Below are positions 6,444 through 7,747 of a stretch of DNA of 7,747 nucleotides, one piece after another; the first letter of the stretch is position 1, and each line of letters opens with the position of its first letter. This stretch comes from Candidatus Poribacteria bacterium (lineage in GTDB: Bacteria; Poribacteria; WGA-4E; WGA-3G), in contig VXXH01000793.1 in assembly GCA_009835515.1 (NCBI GenBank), positions 1-7,747 on the forward strand, in the 5' to 3' direction. The notes under the pieces are model-generated. The model made no database searches, was not told the origin of the DNA, and saw only the letters and a list, made by a program, of their open reading frames with translations. Both the position numbers and the translations under genes were made by a program.

Positions 6444-6488
6444 TCAATCTCCTTTGTCTTTTCGGTGGCGCGCTTCATAAACACGCCG

Positions 6489-7747
6489 CTAAATCGCTTT
6501 CTCCGCCTTCAGCCATTCGAGCGTCTGTGCAAACGCTGCTACTGTTTTCGTGATGTCTTCGTCTGTATGCGCCGCTGTTGTCATTCCACCATTATTGGCA
6601 AGATCAATACCATTCAGCAACAGACCGCACCGGAGACGCTCCTGCATATCTGGATCGCTGTTGCCTTTGAGTTTCCGATAATCCCATGTATACGGATCGA
6701 AATCGGAGGCACGGACATCTTTTTCACCGTGTCCTATGAGCAGTCTAATCCCCGAAAATTCACCGTAAACCACCCAGTCGAGTCTGTAATCGTCAATAAT
6801 GCTGTTCAATTCCGTGCGAAGCCGGTCCGCCGTCCGATGCGCCCGCTTGTGCGGTTCGCCTGTCTTGACGATGTTAAGCATCGCGATCCCCGCAGCGGCA
6901 GAGAGCGGATTTGCATTGAAAGTGCCGGGGTGTGGCATTTTTAAGCCGTCGCGTTCCGATTTCATCGAAATGAGTTCGAGAACCTCAGTTTTGCCGACGA
7001 GCGCGCCACCCGGAAGCCCACCTGCCAAAATCTTTGCGAGGGTTGTCATATCGGGTGTAACGTTGTAATGCGCTTGCGCACCGCCGGGGGCAACCCGGAA
7101 CCCGGTGATAACCTCATCAAAGATGAGTAAGACACCGTGCGCTTCTGTCAATTCACGCAGCTGCTTTAAGAAGGTCCCACTTGTAGGGACAATGCCGAAA
7201 GAGGCACCCGTCGGTTCGAGGATGACACAGGCGATGTCTTTGTCCGTTTTCAGTAGCGTTTCGACGGCATCAATATCGTTCGGTGGACATAACAGCGTCG
7301 TCCCTTTTGTCTCCTGCGGGATACCGGGAACACTCATATCAAAAGGCGGATACGCGCCTAAGATGAGACTATCGTGCCAACCGTGGAAATGTCCTGTGAA
7401 TTTTAGGACCTTATTCTTACCTGTATAGGTGCGCGCGAGGCGGATCGCCATCAGCGTCGCCTCGGTACCGGAACTGACGAATCGGACGCGTTCCGCTGAC
7501 GGTATCAGCTGCGTCACAAGCGAACCCCATTCCAGTTCCAATGGGTGGCAGGCACCGTAATGTGTACCTCGGTGCATCTGCGTCGTTACCGCTTCCACAA
7601 CTTCTGGCGGATTATGTCCGAGAAGCAGCGCGCCGTGTCCCGCCCAGTAGTCGATGAATTCCTTGTCCTCAAGTCCCCATTTTTTGGATCCGTCGGCACG
7701 GGTAACGTAGACTGGAAAGGGGGACATATATCGACCATCATGCGTTA
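6489..7747 (-). CDS. Class III aminotransferase, glutamate-1-semialdehyde aminomutase-like (5' end outside window)
   Basis: A pyridoxal-phosphate enzyme of the HemL-like branch of class III aminotransferases. Counting from the ATG at 7727, the cofactor site shows SSGTEATLMAIRLAR (85-99), FDEVITGFR (203-211, D204 pairing with the pyridine nitrogen) and the Schiff-base lysine K232 in TLAKILAGGLPGGA. HPGTFNANPLSAAAG (265-279) is the conserved downstream block. HemL typically has a G-T-L/F-x-x-N-P version of it, so relatedness is clear, but assignment to tetrapyrrole synthesis is not: the family also holds amino-sugar and amino-acid aminotransferases. The frame is open upstream of 7727 to the window edge, with HDGRYMSPFPVYV reading as the usual N-terminal block, so the ATG at 7727 is internal and the true start lies outside. 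The E1 beta gene follows after 44 nt. Confidence 0.88.
   Translation of the reverse strand, partial: THDGRYMSPFPVYVTRADGSKKWGLEDKEFIDYWAGHGALLLGHNPPEVVEAVTTQMHRGTHYGACHPLELEWGSLVTQLIPSAERVRFVSSGTEATLMAIRLARTYTGKNKVLKFTGHFHGWHDSLILGAYPPFDMSVPGIPQETKGTTLLCPPNDIDAVETLLKTDKDIACVILEPTGASFGIVPTSGTFLKQLRELTEAHGVLLIFDEVITGFRVAPGGAQAHYNVTPDMTTLAKILAGGLPGGALVGKTEVLELISMKSERDGLKMPHPGTFNANPLSAAAGIAMLNIVKTGEPHKRAHRTADRLRTELNSIIDDYRLDWVVYGEFSGIRLLIGHGEKDVRASDFDPYTWDYRKLKGNSDPDMQERLRCGLLLNGIDLANNGGMTTAAHTDEDITKTVAAFAQTLEWLKAEKAI

Noticed and set aside
6027..6944. A 305-codon plus-strand open frame
   Set aside because: It lies antisense to the E1 beta and aminotransferase genes, crosses their boundary, is rich in Cys, Arg and His, and shows no domain; it mirrors the codon use of the real genes.

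Overview
The window looks like a stretch of a Gram-negative-type bacterial genome or metagenome bin with mid-range GC. The protein set (a phytanoyl-CoA dioxygenase family enzyme, a cyanobacterial/poribacterial-style AAA-like ATPase, an Npt1/Npt2-type carrier, and a C-run/G-run palindrome translated as a PPDKGGRG-type peptide) reminds me most of Candidatus Poribacteria and similar sponge-associated or marine lineages. That placement is inference from gene style, since the window has no rRNA or other marker gene.

Left block, minus strand (2130 down to 1): an N6-adenine-type DNA methyltransferase is followed after 4 nt by a small lipoprotein and after a further 27 nt by an AAA-like ATPase that runs off the left edge. 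The tight spacing and a near-consensus promoter at 2229-2201 suggest one transcript. The methyltransferase carries an in-frame C-run/G-run palindrome at 1611-1636.

Central block, plus strand (2338 to 4421): a PhyH-family Fe(II)/2-oxoglutarate dioxygenase and an Npt1/Npt2-like polytopic carrier are separated by 26 nt. They are driven by a textbook -35/-10 pair (TTGACA, 17 nt, TATTAT) at 2261-2289. The two blocks are therefore divergently transcribed from a 207-bp intergenic region.

Right block, minus strand (7747 down to 4436): a HemL-like class III aminotransferase (5' end outside the window), an alpha-ketoacid dehydrogenase E1 beta subunit, a 251-aa unrecognised protein with an antitoxin-like tail, and a RelE/ParE-family toxin. 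Gaps are 44 nt and 23 nt, then a 13-nt overlap. The toxin gene ends 14 nt from the carrier gene, convergently and without an obvious terminator between them.

The most unusual points are the oversized antitoxin-like partner of the RelE-type toxin, the palindromic repeat translated inside the methyltransferase, and the start-site correction that the plus-strand promoter forces on the dioxygenase. I see no rRNA, tRNA, CRISPR array, insertion sequence or integrase.
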